Origin: Mesorhizobium sp. M7A.F.Ca.US.008.03.1.1
GTDB lineage: Bacteria > Pseudomonadota > Alphaproteobacteria > Rhizobiales > Rhizobiaceae
Assembly (NCBI RefSeq): GCF_003997495.1
Contig: NZ_RZRU01000001.1
Span: forward strand, 372,001 to 436,000
Length of the DNA stretch: 64,000 bases
Direction: 5' to 3'
The notes under the pieces are model-generated. The model saw nothing but the letters and a program-made list of their open reading frames with translations. It was not told the DNA's origin and made no database searches. Positions 26,225-34,391 of this stretch are shown piece after piece. Position numbers and translations under genes: made by a program. Positions within the stretch are counted from its first letter, which is position 1. Every line of letters starts with the position of its first letter.

Positions 26225-28000
26225 GTGTCGCGCGAACGACCGCTGGTCATGAAAACATCGGGGGCCGGTTCTCCCGAGCTACGTTCCGCCATTCTCGCCT
26301 GCATGCCTGGGCTGCTTGGCGTGGCGCTGTTCTCGGCAGTGATAAACATTCTCGCTCTGACCGGTTCGGTCTATATGTTGCAGATATACGATCGCGTTCT
26401 GCCGTCGCAGAGCGTTCCCACCTTGGTGGGGTTCACGATCGGCATGCTGGGCCTGTATGCGGTCTACGGGCTCCTGGATTTCGTGCGGCTTCGCGTGCTG
26501 GTCCGCATCGGCAGCCGGCTCTACAGGAATTTGCAGCAAAAGGTGTTCTCCATCTCCCTGTCCCTGCCACTCAAGGCGGGGCGTGATGCGGGCCGTTTGC
26601 AGCCTTTGCACGATCTTGACCGACTGCGCGGCTTTCTTTCCGGAACGGGACCGACGGTCATCTTCGACGCCCCGTGGATCCCTTTTTATCTGGTGATCAT
26701 TTATTTGCTCCACCCTTCGCTCGGCCTGCTGGCAACCGTCGGCGCGATCGCCGTGGTCCTCCTGACGGCGGTTGCGGAAGTCTTCAGCCGTGGTCCGGCC
26801 GCGCGCGCCTCCGAGGAGCTGTCTTCGCAACGGGCGCTTGCCGACTCCGCCCGTCGCAACGCCGAGGTCGTTCATGCAATGGGGCTTTCTGGTCGACTGG
26901 CTCGACGCTGGAGTGACGTCAGCCGCGCATATCTTGCCCAGCAGGAACGCCTCTCGGATGTCGTCGGTGGCGCCAGTTCCTTCTCGAAGGCGCTTCGCAT
27001 GGGTCTGCAATCCGGCGTTCTGGGGCTCGGTGCTTACCTGGTCATCGGCGGTGAAGCTTCTCCTGGGGTGATCATCGCATCTTCCATATTGCTCGGCCGG
27101 GCCTTGGCGCCGGTTGACGCGGCGATCGCAAACTGGAGAGGCTTTCTTTCGGCCCGGCGCAGCTATAGCGAGCTGGCAGCTGTCATGGCTGCATTTGGCA
27201 GTCAGGACGACCCGATGGAATTGCCTCGTCCACAGACACGATTTGCCGTCGAGCAACTGACAGTCGCGCCGCCCGGCCTGACAAGACCGACCGTTGTAAA
27301 TGTAAGCTTCCACCTGTCGAGGGGCGCTGGAATGGCCGTCGTCGGCCCGAGCGGCTCCGGCAAGACGACGCTGGCCCGTTCGTTGGTCGGGGTGTGGAAG
27401 CCGCTCCACGGCTCGGTGAGATTGGACGGCGCCTCTCTCGATCAATGGAACTCGGAACAGCTTGGCGCCCATATCGGCTACATGCCGCAGGACGTGGAGT
27501 TGTTTGACGGCACGGTAGCAGACAACATTTCGAGGTTCCGAGGCAAGACGGATCCGAAAGGCGTCCTTGCGGCGGCAAGAGCAGCTGGCGTCGAGAAAAT
27601 GATAATGCAACTCCCTCAGGGATTTCAGACCCGCATCGGGGAGGGGGGAGCTGCCCTGTCGGCAGGGCAGAGGCAACTCGTGGGCCTCGCTCGAGCACTT
27701 TACGGCGAGCCGTTTCTTGTCGTGCTCGACGAACCGAACTCGAACCTCGACGTGGACGGGGACGCTGCCCTGGCCGGCGCCATACGGGCAGTGCGTCAGC
27801 GCGGAGGCATCGTCATTGTCGTTGCGCATCGTCCCTCGGCACTCGCGAACATCGATCAGGTGCTGGTTATGTCGAATGGAACGGTTCATGCCTTTGGCTC
27901 GCGCGAGGAGGTCTTGGCGAACGTGCTCCGACCTTCACCGCCTGTTTCACCTCGGCCATCTTCTTTGGCGCCGATACCGGGGGTTGCCGGGCATGCATGA
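26225..28000 (+). CDS. prsD: Type I secretion ABC transporter (permease/ATPase), PrsD-like
   Basis: A 591-residue fusion of a membrane domain and an ABC ATPase. About five to six membrane helices lie in residues 25-310 (VALFSAVINILALTGSVYML and ILLGRALAP near its end). The ATPase has Walker A GPSGSGKTT near residue 375, Q-loop YMPQDVELFDG, C-loop LSAGQRQ and Walker B LVVLDEPN. There is no C39 peptidase domain, as in PrtD/PrsD. With the HlyD protein and a TolC-type outer-membrane partner it should export RTX proteins, most obviously the one encoded at 22351-24120. I used the GTG at 26225; an ATG at 26249 is possible. Confidence 0.9.
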   Translation: MSRERPLVMKTSGAGSPELRSAILACMPGLLGVALFSAVINILALTGSVYMLQIYDRVLPSQSVPTLVGFTIGMLGLYAVYGLLDFVRLRVLVRIGSRLYRNLQQKVFSISLSLPLKAGRDAGRLQPLHDLDRLRGFLSGTGPTVIFDAPWIPFYLVIIYLLHPSLGLLATVGAIAVVLLTAVAEVFSRGPAARASEELSSQRALADSARRNAEVVHAMGLSGRLARRWSDVSRAYLAQQERLSDVVGGASSFSKALRMGLQSGVLGLGAYLVIGGEASPGVIIASSILLGRALAPVDAAIANWRGFLSARRSYSELAAVMAAFGSQDDPMELPRPQTRFAVEQLTVAPPGLTRPTVVNVSFHLSRGAGMAVVGPSGSGKTTLARSLVGVWKPLHGSVRLDGASLDQWNSEQLGAHIGYMPQDVELFDGTVADNISRFRGKTDPKGVLAAARAAGVEKMIMQLPQGFQTRIGEGGAALSAGQRQLVGLARALYGEPFLVVLDEPNSNLDVDGDAALAGAIRAVRQRGGIVIVVAHRPSALANIDQVLVMSNGTVHAFGSREEVLANVLRPSPPVSPRPSSLAPIPGVAGHA

Positions 28001-29369
28001 GGCTCTGCTCGAAACATTCGTCACCTTCTCGTCGTATGCTCGGACCCTTCGTGGCAGCAAACAGCCTGCCGTGAGCTCGCCGGATCTGCCGGACGGTATA
28101 CGAGCCAACCTGATATTCGGTTTGGTGATTACAGGTCTGCTGGTCCTTGGCGGCGGCCTGTGGCTGGGGTTGACCAACATCGCCGGCGCTGTGGTTGCAC
28201 CAGCCACCGTGGTGGTAGAAACCAACGTCAAGAAGGTCCAGCATCAAACCGGAGGCACAGTGGGCGGGATCTTCGCGCAGGACGGAGATCATGTACGAGC
28301 CGGCGACGTGCTGGTCAGGCTGGATGACACGCTGACTCGCGCGAACCTGCAAATCATCAGCGAGGATCTCGATCGCGCGACCGTCCGCCTCGCCCGGCTG
28401 GAGGCCGAGCGCACGGGCCTGGCGGAAATGCAGTTGCCGGTCGGCCTGAAGGCGCGAATGAACCAACCGGAGCTGGCTGCGCTCGTCAACGGCGAGCGCG
28501 CCCTCTTTGAAACGCGCGCCTCGGCTTTGGCTGGGCAGAAGGCACAGTTGAGAAGCCAATCCCAGCAACTTGAACGTCAGATCGACGGTCTTAAAGCGCA
28601 ACAGAGCGCGGTGGATGAATCGGTTGCTCTGCTGAATAAGGATTTTGCCGATGTTGATTCCCTCTACGCCAAAAAACTCGTCTCCAAGGAGAGGGTGAGC
28701 AACATCAGGCTGGATGCCACCCGGGCCAGGGGAGAATCGGGGCGCCTCGCTGCATCAGTAGCTGAAGCCCAGGCGCGCATCAGCGAAACGGGGTTGCAGA
28801 TGCTGCAGCTGGATGACCAAAGGCGCACTGACGTGACGACCGAACTCCGCGAGACGGAAGCCAAGCAGACCGAACTCAACGAACGCAGGATTGTGGCGCA
28901 GGATGAATTGACCAAAACAACGATCCGCGCGCCGCAGTCCGGAACGATACAGGAATCGGCTGTCCACACTGTCGGCGGCGTTATCGCGCCTGGCGAGATG
29001 CTTATGACCATCGTACCTGATGCCGACGATCTTGTGGTGGACGCACTGATCCCTCCGTCGCGGGTCGACGACGTCCGGCCTGGGCAGCCGGTATCGATCC
29101 GTTTTCCGGCGTTCGACGTGGGAACCACTCCGGTCTGCCAAGGGTCGGTGAAACACATCTCGGCAGATCTGATTAAAGACCCGCAACGTCAGCTTTCCTA
29201 TTTCTCGGCGCGTATCAAGGTTGAAAGCAAATCGAACTGCCTGACTGAAGCGAAGGTGCTGAGGCCAGGTATGCCCGCCGAGGTTCATATCCGCACCGAC
29301 GAACGCAATGTCTGGTCTTATCTGTTGAAACCCTTTGCGGATCAGATGTCCAAAGCGTTTACGCAGTGA
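27993..29369 (+). CDS. prsE: HlyD-family membrane fusion protein, PrsE-like
   Basis: About 458 residues. A single membrane anchor (LIFGLVITGLLVLGGGLWLG) is followed by the lipoyl-like half (VQHQTGGTVGGIFAQDGDHVRAGDVLVRLDD), an alpha-helical hairpin (about 110-290) and the beta-barrel part (TTIRAPQSGTIQESAVHTVG, IVPDADDLVVDALIPP). It should bridge PrsD and the outer-membrane channel. The ATG at 27993 overlaps the prsD stop by 8 bases, so translation is coupled. A longer frame back to 27717 is only the shifted prsD sequence. No outer-membrane component is present in the window. Confidence 0.9.
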   Translation: MHEALLETFVTFSSYARTLRGSKQPAVSSPDLPDGIRANLIFGLVITGLLVLGGGLWLGLTNIAGAVVAPATVVVETNVKKVQHQTGGTVGGIFAQDGDHVRAGDVLVRLDDTLTRANLQIISEDLDRATVRLARLEAERTGLAEMQLPVGLKARMNQPELAALVNGERALFETRASALAGQKAQLRSQSQQLERQIDGLKAQQSAVDESVALLNKDFADVDSLYAKKLVSKERVSNIRLDATRARGESGRLAASVAEAQARISETGLQMLQLDDQRRTDVTTELRETEAKQTELNERRIVAQDELTKTTIRAPQSGTIQESAVHTVGGVIAPGEMLMTIVPDADDLVVDALIPPSRVDDVRPGQPVSIRFPAFDVGTTPVCQGSVKHISADLIKDPQRQLSYFSARIKVESKSNCLTEAKVLRPGMPAEVHIRTDERNVWSYLLKPFADQMSKAFTQ

Positions 29370-29421
29370 TGGCGAGGTGGAGGAGGGCGTAACCAATAGG
29401 ATATCGGGATTTCTGGCGGCC

Positions 29422-29450
29422 CGACGGCTTTTGGGGGCGGGCGGCCGTCG
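29422..29450. terminator. Hairpin after prsE in the 366-base convergent gap
   Basis: CGACGGC (29422-29428) pairs with GCCGTCG (29444-29450). No T-run follows, so termination strength is doubtful. The remaining sequence of 29370-29735 shows no gene. The gap lies between prsE and the convergent LysR gene. Confidence 0.4.
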
Positions 29451-29735
29451 AGCCTAACCGGCGACGCGGGGATGAAGCGCCTCCGGCTGGAGGAAACATG
29501 CGCGTTGTGTGACGCTACCGCATCATTCGAATAGCGCGGCAGCTTGTCCGCTGTTGGCAGTGTTTTGCTCAACGAATAAACGAACGCGGATGGCGTCTTG
29601 AACGCCGCCCGAACGGAACCGCAAGATCACCCATTAAAGATTACCTTGCTATGGTGCGGATGGTCGGGACCCAACCGCCGGAGGCGGCGTCGATGGCAGG
29701 AGCTGGCGCGGCCAAGGGGCGCTATGTCGGCTGGA

Positions 29736-30686
29736 TTACCGCCCCCAGACGACGGCATTCTCGTGCCGTTTGATGATGTGCTTCAGATTCTCGAAGGCGG
29801 TCGTGACGTGGCCCGCGAAGCGCTCTGCCGCCGGTGAGCGTGGCCCGCTGACCCGGCGCAGGATGCCGAGTGAGCGGCTGGGCTGCGGGATTTCATAAGG
29901 CAGCACGGTCACCCGGTTTTCCCTGCGCTGTGCGAAGACCACGGAGAAGGGCAGCACGGCCAGCGCATCGGTTTCGGCAAGGAAGTTGATCACGCTCATC
30001 AGCGAGCCTCCTGAATAGCGGATGTTGAGATCCGACATGCCGATGCTCATCAGGATCATCTGCAGGTCCGACATCAGCGGAGAGCCGGGCAAGGGAGCCA
30101 CCCAGGGAAAGCTGGTCAGGTCATGCGCCCTGAGGCGGCGATTTCGCAGCAGGGGATGGTCTGGCCGGCAAGCCACGACGTTGCGTCCGGGCAGGATTTC
30201 GGTGAATTCGAAGCCGGGCCCGAGGTCGAGCACGCCGATCGGTACGATGCCGAGGTCGATCTGGTTGCTCTCCAGCGCCGCGACCATCTCGGGCAGGTTC
30301 ATATAGCTTTGCTGAACGGTGACCTCTGGCTCGAGCTTCTGGAATTCTCCGATCATCCGGCTGATCATCGCATCCATGAAGAAAGGCACGCCGCCGACAC
30401 GGACGACGCCTTTGGTGCCTTTCATAAAGCCCTGCACCGCATCCGAAGCCTTGCGCGACGCGGTGATGATCGTGCGGCCCTGCGCCGCCAGCTGGAAGCC
30501 GAGCGGTGTCGCCTGCAGCGGCCGGCGGCCCTTGAGGAAGAGCGGCTCACCCACCCGCGCCTCCAGCATGGCCAGCGATCGGCTGACCGCCGGCTGGGTC
30601 AAGCCCAGCATGGCGGCCCCTTCCGACACGCCGCCGGCATCCAGCACCGCGGCGAGCTGCATCAGGTGGCGCTCGTTCAGCTTCAT
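29736..30686 (-). CDS. LysR-family transcriptional regulator
   Basis: A 316-residue LysR protein. The N-terminal helix-turn-helix is canonical (LMQLAAVLDAGGVSEGAAMLGLTQPAVSRSLAMLE), followed by the linker and a periplasmic-binding-like effector domain starting near GVVRVGGVPF. It is transcribed away from the 21-gene aromatic operon, the classic arrangement for regulators such as those of hydroxyquinol or protocatechuate pathways. A T-N11-A box overlaps its start codon, suggesting autoregulation. The inducer is likely an aromatic compound or a ring-cleavage intermediate, by family analogy. Confidence 0.88.
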   Translation of the reverse strand: MKLNERHLMQLAAVLDAGGVSEGAAMLGLTQPAVSRSLAMLEARVGEPLFLKGRRPLQATPLGFQLAAQGRTIITASRKASDAVQGFMKGTKGVVRVGGVPFFMDAMISRMIGEFQKLEPEVTVQQSYMNLPEMVAALESNQIDLGIVPIGVLDLGPGFEFTEILPGRNVVACRPDHPLLRNRRLRAHDLTSFPWVAPLPGSPLMSDLQMILMSIGMSDLNIRYSGGSLMSVINFLAETDALAVLPFSVVFAQRRENRVTVLPYEIPQPSRSLGILRRVSGPRSPAAERFAGHVTTAFENLKHIIKRHENAVVWGR

Positions 30687-30699
30687 AGCAAAACGCTAT
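30685..30699. promoter_or_regulatory. Predicted LysR-type binding site
   Basis: ATAGC and GCTAT flank AAAAC, giving an inverted repeat with the LysR consensus T-N11-A (30686-30698). It overlaps the regulator's start codon and lies about 80 bases before the first catabolic gene. That position suits repression of the regulator's own gene and activation of the divergent operon. Confidence 0.6.
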
Positions 30700-30779
30700 A
30701 CAAGGGACGCCACATCTCATCAAGCATCGCGTCGGGCCGTGCTATCCCGCTTGGCAAGGGGAAGGGAGGCCCCGGCGGA

Positions 30780-31685
30780 ATGCACGGCCAGCACGACCCG
30801 AAGCGGGATGAGTTCACCAAGGCGATCTCGACGCAGGCCGAGGAATTCTCGCGGCGCCTGACAGCAATGGGCCAGTCCCGCCTGGCAGCGGCGGCGCAGG
30901 CTGCTGTGGATGGTTTGCACGCGCTGATCGTGGAGTTGCGGCCCTCCGGCGAGGAGTTCCGCCAGGCGATCGATTTTCTGACCGAGCTTGGCCACTACGC
31001 CGATGCGCGGCGCCAGGAATGGGTGCTGTTCGCCGATGTCCTGGGTGTGTCGTCGCTGATCGAGGATCAGAACAGCCCGCGCCCCGCCGGGGCGACACCA
31101 AACACCCTGGCTGGGCCCTTCTACCGCGCCGATGTGCCGGAGATGGCGCCCGGCGCGAACATCTCGCGCGATCACAAGGGCGAGCCGCTGGAGGTTGCGG
31201 GCAGGATCGTCGCGCTCGACGGCGCAGGGATCGGCGATGCGACGGTCGAGATCTGGCAGGCCAATGCCGAGGGTCTCTACGAGAACCAGGAACCCGACCG
31301 GCAGCCGGAATTCAATCTGCGCGGACGGTTCCGTACCGATCCGCAGGGGCGGTTCCGTTTCGCGACGGTGAAGCCGAAGGGCTACACGCTGCCGTCGGAC
31401 GGACCGGTCGGTCAATTGATGTCAGCGCTTGGCCTTGGCCTCGAGCGGCCGGCCCATATCCATTTTCGCGTCTCGGCGGAGGGCTTCGAAACGCTGACCA
31501 CCCACATCTTCGACCGGTCCGACCCTGCGATCGGCCGGGATGCCATCTTCGGGGTCAAACCCGAACTCATGGCCGAGTTCCGCGCGCTGCCGCCCAATGC
31601 AGGAAAGCGGAAGTACGCGCTCGACCTCAACCTCGTGCTCTGCCCGCAACGGCGGGGCGAAACCGAAACCTCTGGGAGGAGATGA
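30780..31685 (+). CDS. Intradiol ring-cleavage dioxygenase, probable hydroxyquinol 1,2-dioxygenase (copy 1)
   Basis: About 301 residues of the catechol/hydroxyquinol dioxygenase family, with the N-terminal dimerisation helices intact. The non-haem Fe(III) ligands are Tyr167 (GLYEN), Tyr202 (KPKGYTLP), His226 and His228 (RPAHIHF), aligned with Tyr164/Tyr200/His224/His226 of catechol dioxygenases. It should cleave hydroxyquinol to maleylacetate; the maleylacetate reductase gene three genes downstream supports this over catechol. The ATG at 30780 has GGGAGG about 12 bases upstream. It is the first gene of the long operon. Confidence 0.88.
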   Translation: MHGQHDPKRDEFTKAISTQAEEFSRRLTAMGQSRLAAAAQAAVDGLHALIVELRPSGEEFRQAIDFLTELGHYADARRQEWVLFADVLGVSSLIEDQNSPRPAGATPNTLAGPFYRADVPEMAPGANISRDHKGEPLEVAGRIVALDGAGIGDATVEIWQANAEGLYENQEPDRQPEFNLRGRFRTDPQGRFRFATVKPKGYTLPSDGPVGQLMSALGLGLERPAHIHFRVSAEGFETLTTHIFDRSDPAIGRDAIFGVKPELMAEFRALPPNAGKRKYALDLNLVLCPQRRGETETSGRR

Positions 31686-31688
31686 CCG

Positions 31689-32648
31689 ATGGCACGTGTC
31701 AGCGGCTACCACCATTTGACGCTCTCGACCGACAGCGCTCAGGAAGATTTTGATTTCTATACCAAGGCACTGGGCCTGCATTCGGTGAAGCGCACCGTCT
31801 TGTTCGACGGCGTCATCCCGGTCTACCACCTCTATTACGGCTCGCCCTCTGGCGATGCCTCGACGATCATCACCACCTTCCCGTTCCGCAAGCCAGGCGT
31901 CTATGGCCGCCGTGGGTCCAACCAGTCGCGCACCATCATGCAGTCGATCCCGAAGGGGGCCGCGGATTTCTGGGTGGATCGGTTGAATGCGCGCGGCATC
32001 GAGGCGATCAAGATCACCCGTTTTGGCGCCGACCGTGCGGCTTTCGCACATCCCTGCGGTATCCCGCATGAGCTGGTGGAAAGCGACAGGGATCCACGCG
32101 CGCCCATCACCAACGAGGCGCAGGGCATCGGCAAGGCTCACGGCATCAAGGGAATCTACGGCGCCGTGGTGGCGGTGATGGACCGCACCGCCATGGACGA
32201 CTTCCTGACCATCGCATTGCCGCTGGAGAAAGAGGCCGACGACCATGAGGGGCTTGTGTTCCGCGTGCCCGACGCGGCCGGCGTCGCACAGCGCGTGGAG
32301 GTCATTGTCGACCGCGACAGCCCGCAGGGCACCTGGACGCTGGCGGGCGGCACGATCCACCACCTCGCCCTAAACACCGGCGACGAAGAGAACCAGCTGA
32401 AGCTGCGCGCTCATATCGAGGGCCTCGGCTTCACGGATATATCGGAGCAGAAGGACCGCAACTACTTCAAGTCCTGCTATGTCCGCTCACCCGGAGGCGC
32501 GCTGTTCGAGATCGCCTGGACCACGCCGGAAGGCTGGGCCAAGGACGAACCCCCGGGCCAGATCGGCAAGACGCTGGTCTTTCCGCCATGGTTCAAGGAC
32601 CGCGAAAGCGAATTGCAGGCCGGCCTGGAAAAGGCGGATTTCACGTGA
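31689..32648 (+). CDS. VOC-family ring-cleaving dioxygenase (PcpA/LinE/MhqO-like)
   Basis: A 319-residue protein with two vicinal-oxygen-chelate modules. Likely Fe(II) ligands are a histidine of GYHHLTL at the N-terminus, a histidine of TIHHLALN in the second module and Glu in ALFEIAWTTPEGW. This matches hydroquinone-type extradiol enzymes (PcpA, LinE, Bacillus MhqO). It should open a hydroquinone-like ring. The next gene encodes an esterase like MhqD, the usual MhqO partner. It starts 3 bases after the dioxygenase stop. The true substrate is uncertain. Confidence 0.82.
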   Translation: MARVSGYHHLTLSTDSAQEDFDFYTKALGLHSVKRTVLFDGVIPVYHLYYGSPSGDASTIITTFPFRKPGVYGRRGSNQSRTIMQSIPKGAADFWVDRLNARGIEAIKITRFGADRAAFAHPCGIPHELVESDRDPRAPITNEAQGIGKAHGIKGIYGAVVAVMDRTAMDDFLTIALPLEKEADDHEGLVFRVPDAAGVAQRVEVIVDRDSPQGTWTLAGGTIHHLALNTGDEENQLKLRAHIEGLGFTDISEQKDRNYFKSCYVRSPGGALFEIAWTTPEGWAKDEPPGQIGKTLVFPPWFKDRESELQAGLEKADFT

Positions 32649-33304
32649 GTTCAGGCAGCGGTCCGCTCCGGCTTGGGCCAAGAGGCCCGGAGGCAAAGGC
32701 GATCTGCGTCTTCGTCCACGGTCGCGGCCAATCGCCCGAAGAGATGCAGTCCCATGTGCTGTCACGACTATCCGCGTCGGCCGTGGCCTTCATCCTGCCG
32801 CGCGCACCGCTCGGCATGTGGTGGGAGGCGCGTGCCGTCGACCCGCTGACGCCGGTCGCCCGCGCGCAGCTTTCGGATGCGCTCGATCACCTTGCGGCCG
32901 CAATGGCCGCGGCGCGGGCTGAACTGCCCGGACTGCCGCTGCTTCTCGCGGGCTTCTCGCAAGGGGCGTGTCTCTCGATCGAATATCTCTGCGCGGGGCT
33001 GCCGCCGCCCGACGCCTTGGCGGCCTTCACGGGCTGCCGTGTCGGTGTACCAGCGGACGAAAGATCCGAGGCGGCGCCGGCCGGAATGCCGATCTATCTT
33101 TCCGGCGGCGATGCCGATCCCTGGATACCGGTCTCGGCGTTTGCCGATGCCGCGCAGTCGCTGGGCCGGATTGGCGCAAGCCTGCGGGCCGATCTGTTCC
33201 CGGGCCGCGGCCATGAGGTCTCGGACGCCGAGATCGCTATGCTGGGCACGATCCTCGACGACCTCGCCGCCGGGCGTGGCCCGCGCATGGAGGCGGCGCG
33301 ATGA
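32645..33304 (+). CDS. Alpha/beta-hydrolase, carboxylesterase/MhqD-like
   Basis: About 219 residues of the phospholipase/carboxylesterase family. The core shows VFVHGRGQSPEEM, the nucleophile in AGFSQGACLS, Asp in SGGDADPWIP and His in FPGRGHEVSD. The start is a GTG that overlaps the stop of the VOC dioxygenase as GTGA, and the stop overlaps the maleylacetate reductase start as ATGA, so it is tightly coupled on both sides. It may hydrolyse an ester or acyl intermediate, or protect against quinones as MhqD does. The physiological substrate is not visible. Confidence 0.78.
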   Translation: MSSGSGPLRLGPRGPEAKAICVFVHGRGQSPEEMQSHVLSRLSASAVAFILPRAPLGMWWEARAVDPLTPVARAQLSDALDHLAAAMAAARAELPGLPLLLAGFSQGACLSIEYLCAGLPPPDALAAFTGCRVGVPADERSEAAPAGMPIYLSGGDADPWIPVSAFADAAQSLGRIGASLRADLFPGRGHEVSDAEIAMLGTILDDLAAGRGPRMEAAR

Positions 33305-34365
33305 TGGACGGCTTCACCTTTCCAGGCCTGACGACACGGGTGGTCTTCGGTGCCGGCACCATGGATCGTGTCGAAGAAGAAGTCCGGCGGCTCGGTCATA
33401 ACAAGGTGATGGTGCTGTCGACACCGCATCAGAACGGCGATGCGGAAAGACTGGCCGCAAGTCTTGGCGGCCTCGCCGCCGGGATCTTTGCCGGCGCGGT
33501 CATGCATACCGCTGTCGAAGTTACGGAAAAGGCCGTCGATGCCTTCCGCACCAGCGGCGCTTCGGCGGTCGTCAGCCTCGGCGGCGGCTCGACTACCGGG
33601 CTCGGCAAGGCCATTGCCGTGCGCACGGGCGCCGACCAGGTGGTCATTCCCACCACCTATGCCGGCTCGGAAATGACCGACATCCTCGGCGAGACGGCGG
33701 CCGGCGAGAAGACCACTCGCCGCTCGCCGGACATTCGCCCCGAGACGGTGATCTACGACGTCGATCTGACGCTGAGCCTGCCGGTAAGCCTCACCGTCAC
33801 CTCGGCGATGAACGCGATCGCCCACGCGATGGAAGCCTTGTATGCCCCCGATCGCAACCCGGTCATCGTGCTGATGTGCAGGGATGCCATGGTTGCCTTC
33901 CGGGACGGCATTCCAAGGCTGATCGGCAATCCGCAGGATCGCGCGGCGCGGACGCAGGCGCTCTATGCCGCGTGGTGCTGCTCGACCGCACTCGGTTATG
34001 TCTCGATGGCGCTGCATCACAAGCTGGCGCATGTCTTCGGCGGCTCGTTCGACACGCCGCATGCCGAAACCCACGCCATCCTGCTGCCGTACACGACCGC
34101 CTTCAACGAAGCGGCGGTGCCCGATCTGCTGCGCCCGATCACTGAGGCATTCGGCGGTGGCTCGGCGGGTGGTGGGCTCTGGGATTTCGCGCAGTCGGTC
34201 GGCTCTCCGCTGAGCCTGAAGGCGATCGGCATCGAGGAGGCCGATCTCGACCGCGCGGCGGCGATCGCGGTCAAGAATGCCTATGCGAATCCGAGGCCAA
34301 TCGATCCGGGATCGATAAGGGAACTCCTTCAGGCGGCGTGGGAGGGACGCCGTCCGGGGGCTTGA
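33301..34365 (+). CDS. Maleylacetate reductase
   Basis: A 354-residue member of the iron-containing alcohol dehydrogenase family. It begins with FTFPGLTTRVVFGAGTMD and has the nucleotide-binding loop SLGGGSTTGLGKAIA, the YAGSEMTDILGET segment and the HHKLAHVFGGSFDTPHAETHA block. All are typical of maleylacetate reductases, which reduce maleylacetate to 3-oxoadipate with NAD(P)H. This is the diagnostic enzyme for the hydroxyquinol route. It is coupled to the esterase gene by ATGA and followed by an importer gene after 26 bases. No downstream 3-oxoadipate genes are in the window. Confidence 0.9.
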   Translation: MMDGFTFPGLTTRVVFGAGTMDRVEEEVRRLGHNKVMVLSTPHQNGDAERLAASLGGLAAGIFAGAVMHTAVEVTEKAVDAFRTSGASAVVSLGGGSTTGLGKAIAVRTGADQVVIPTTYAGSEMTDILGETAAGEKTTRRSPDIRPETVIYDVDLTLSLPVSLTVTSAMNAIAHAMEALYAPDRNPVIVLMCRDAMVAFRDGIPRLIGNPQDRAARTQALYAAWCCSTALGYVSMALHHKLAHVFGGSFDTPHAETHAILLPYTTAFNEAAVPDLLRPITEAFGGGSAGGGLWDFAQSVGSPLSLKAIGIEEADLDRAAAIAVKNAYANPRPIDPGSIRELLQAAWEGRRPGA

Positions 34366-34391
34366 GGAAAAATAAGAGGGAGGAACTACAC

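Noticed and set aside
26279..27889. A 536-residue minus-strand frame
   Set aside because: Antisense of the PrsD gene, whose Walker A, C-loop and Walker B motifs on the + strand are clear.
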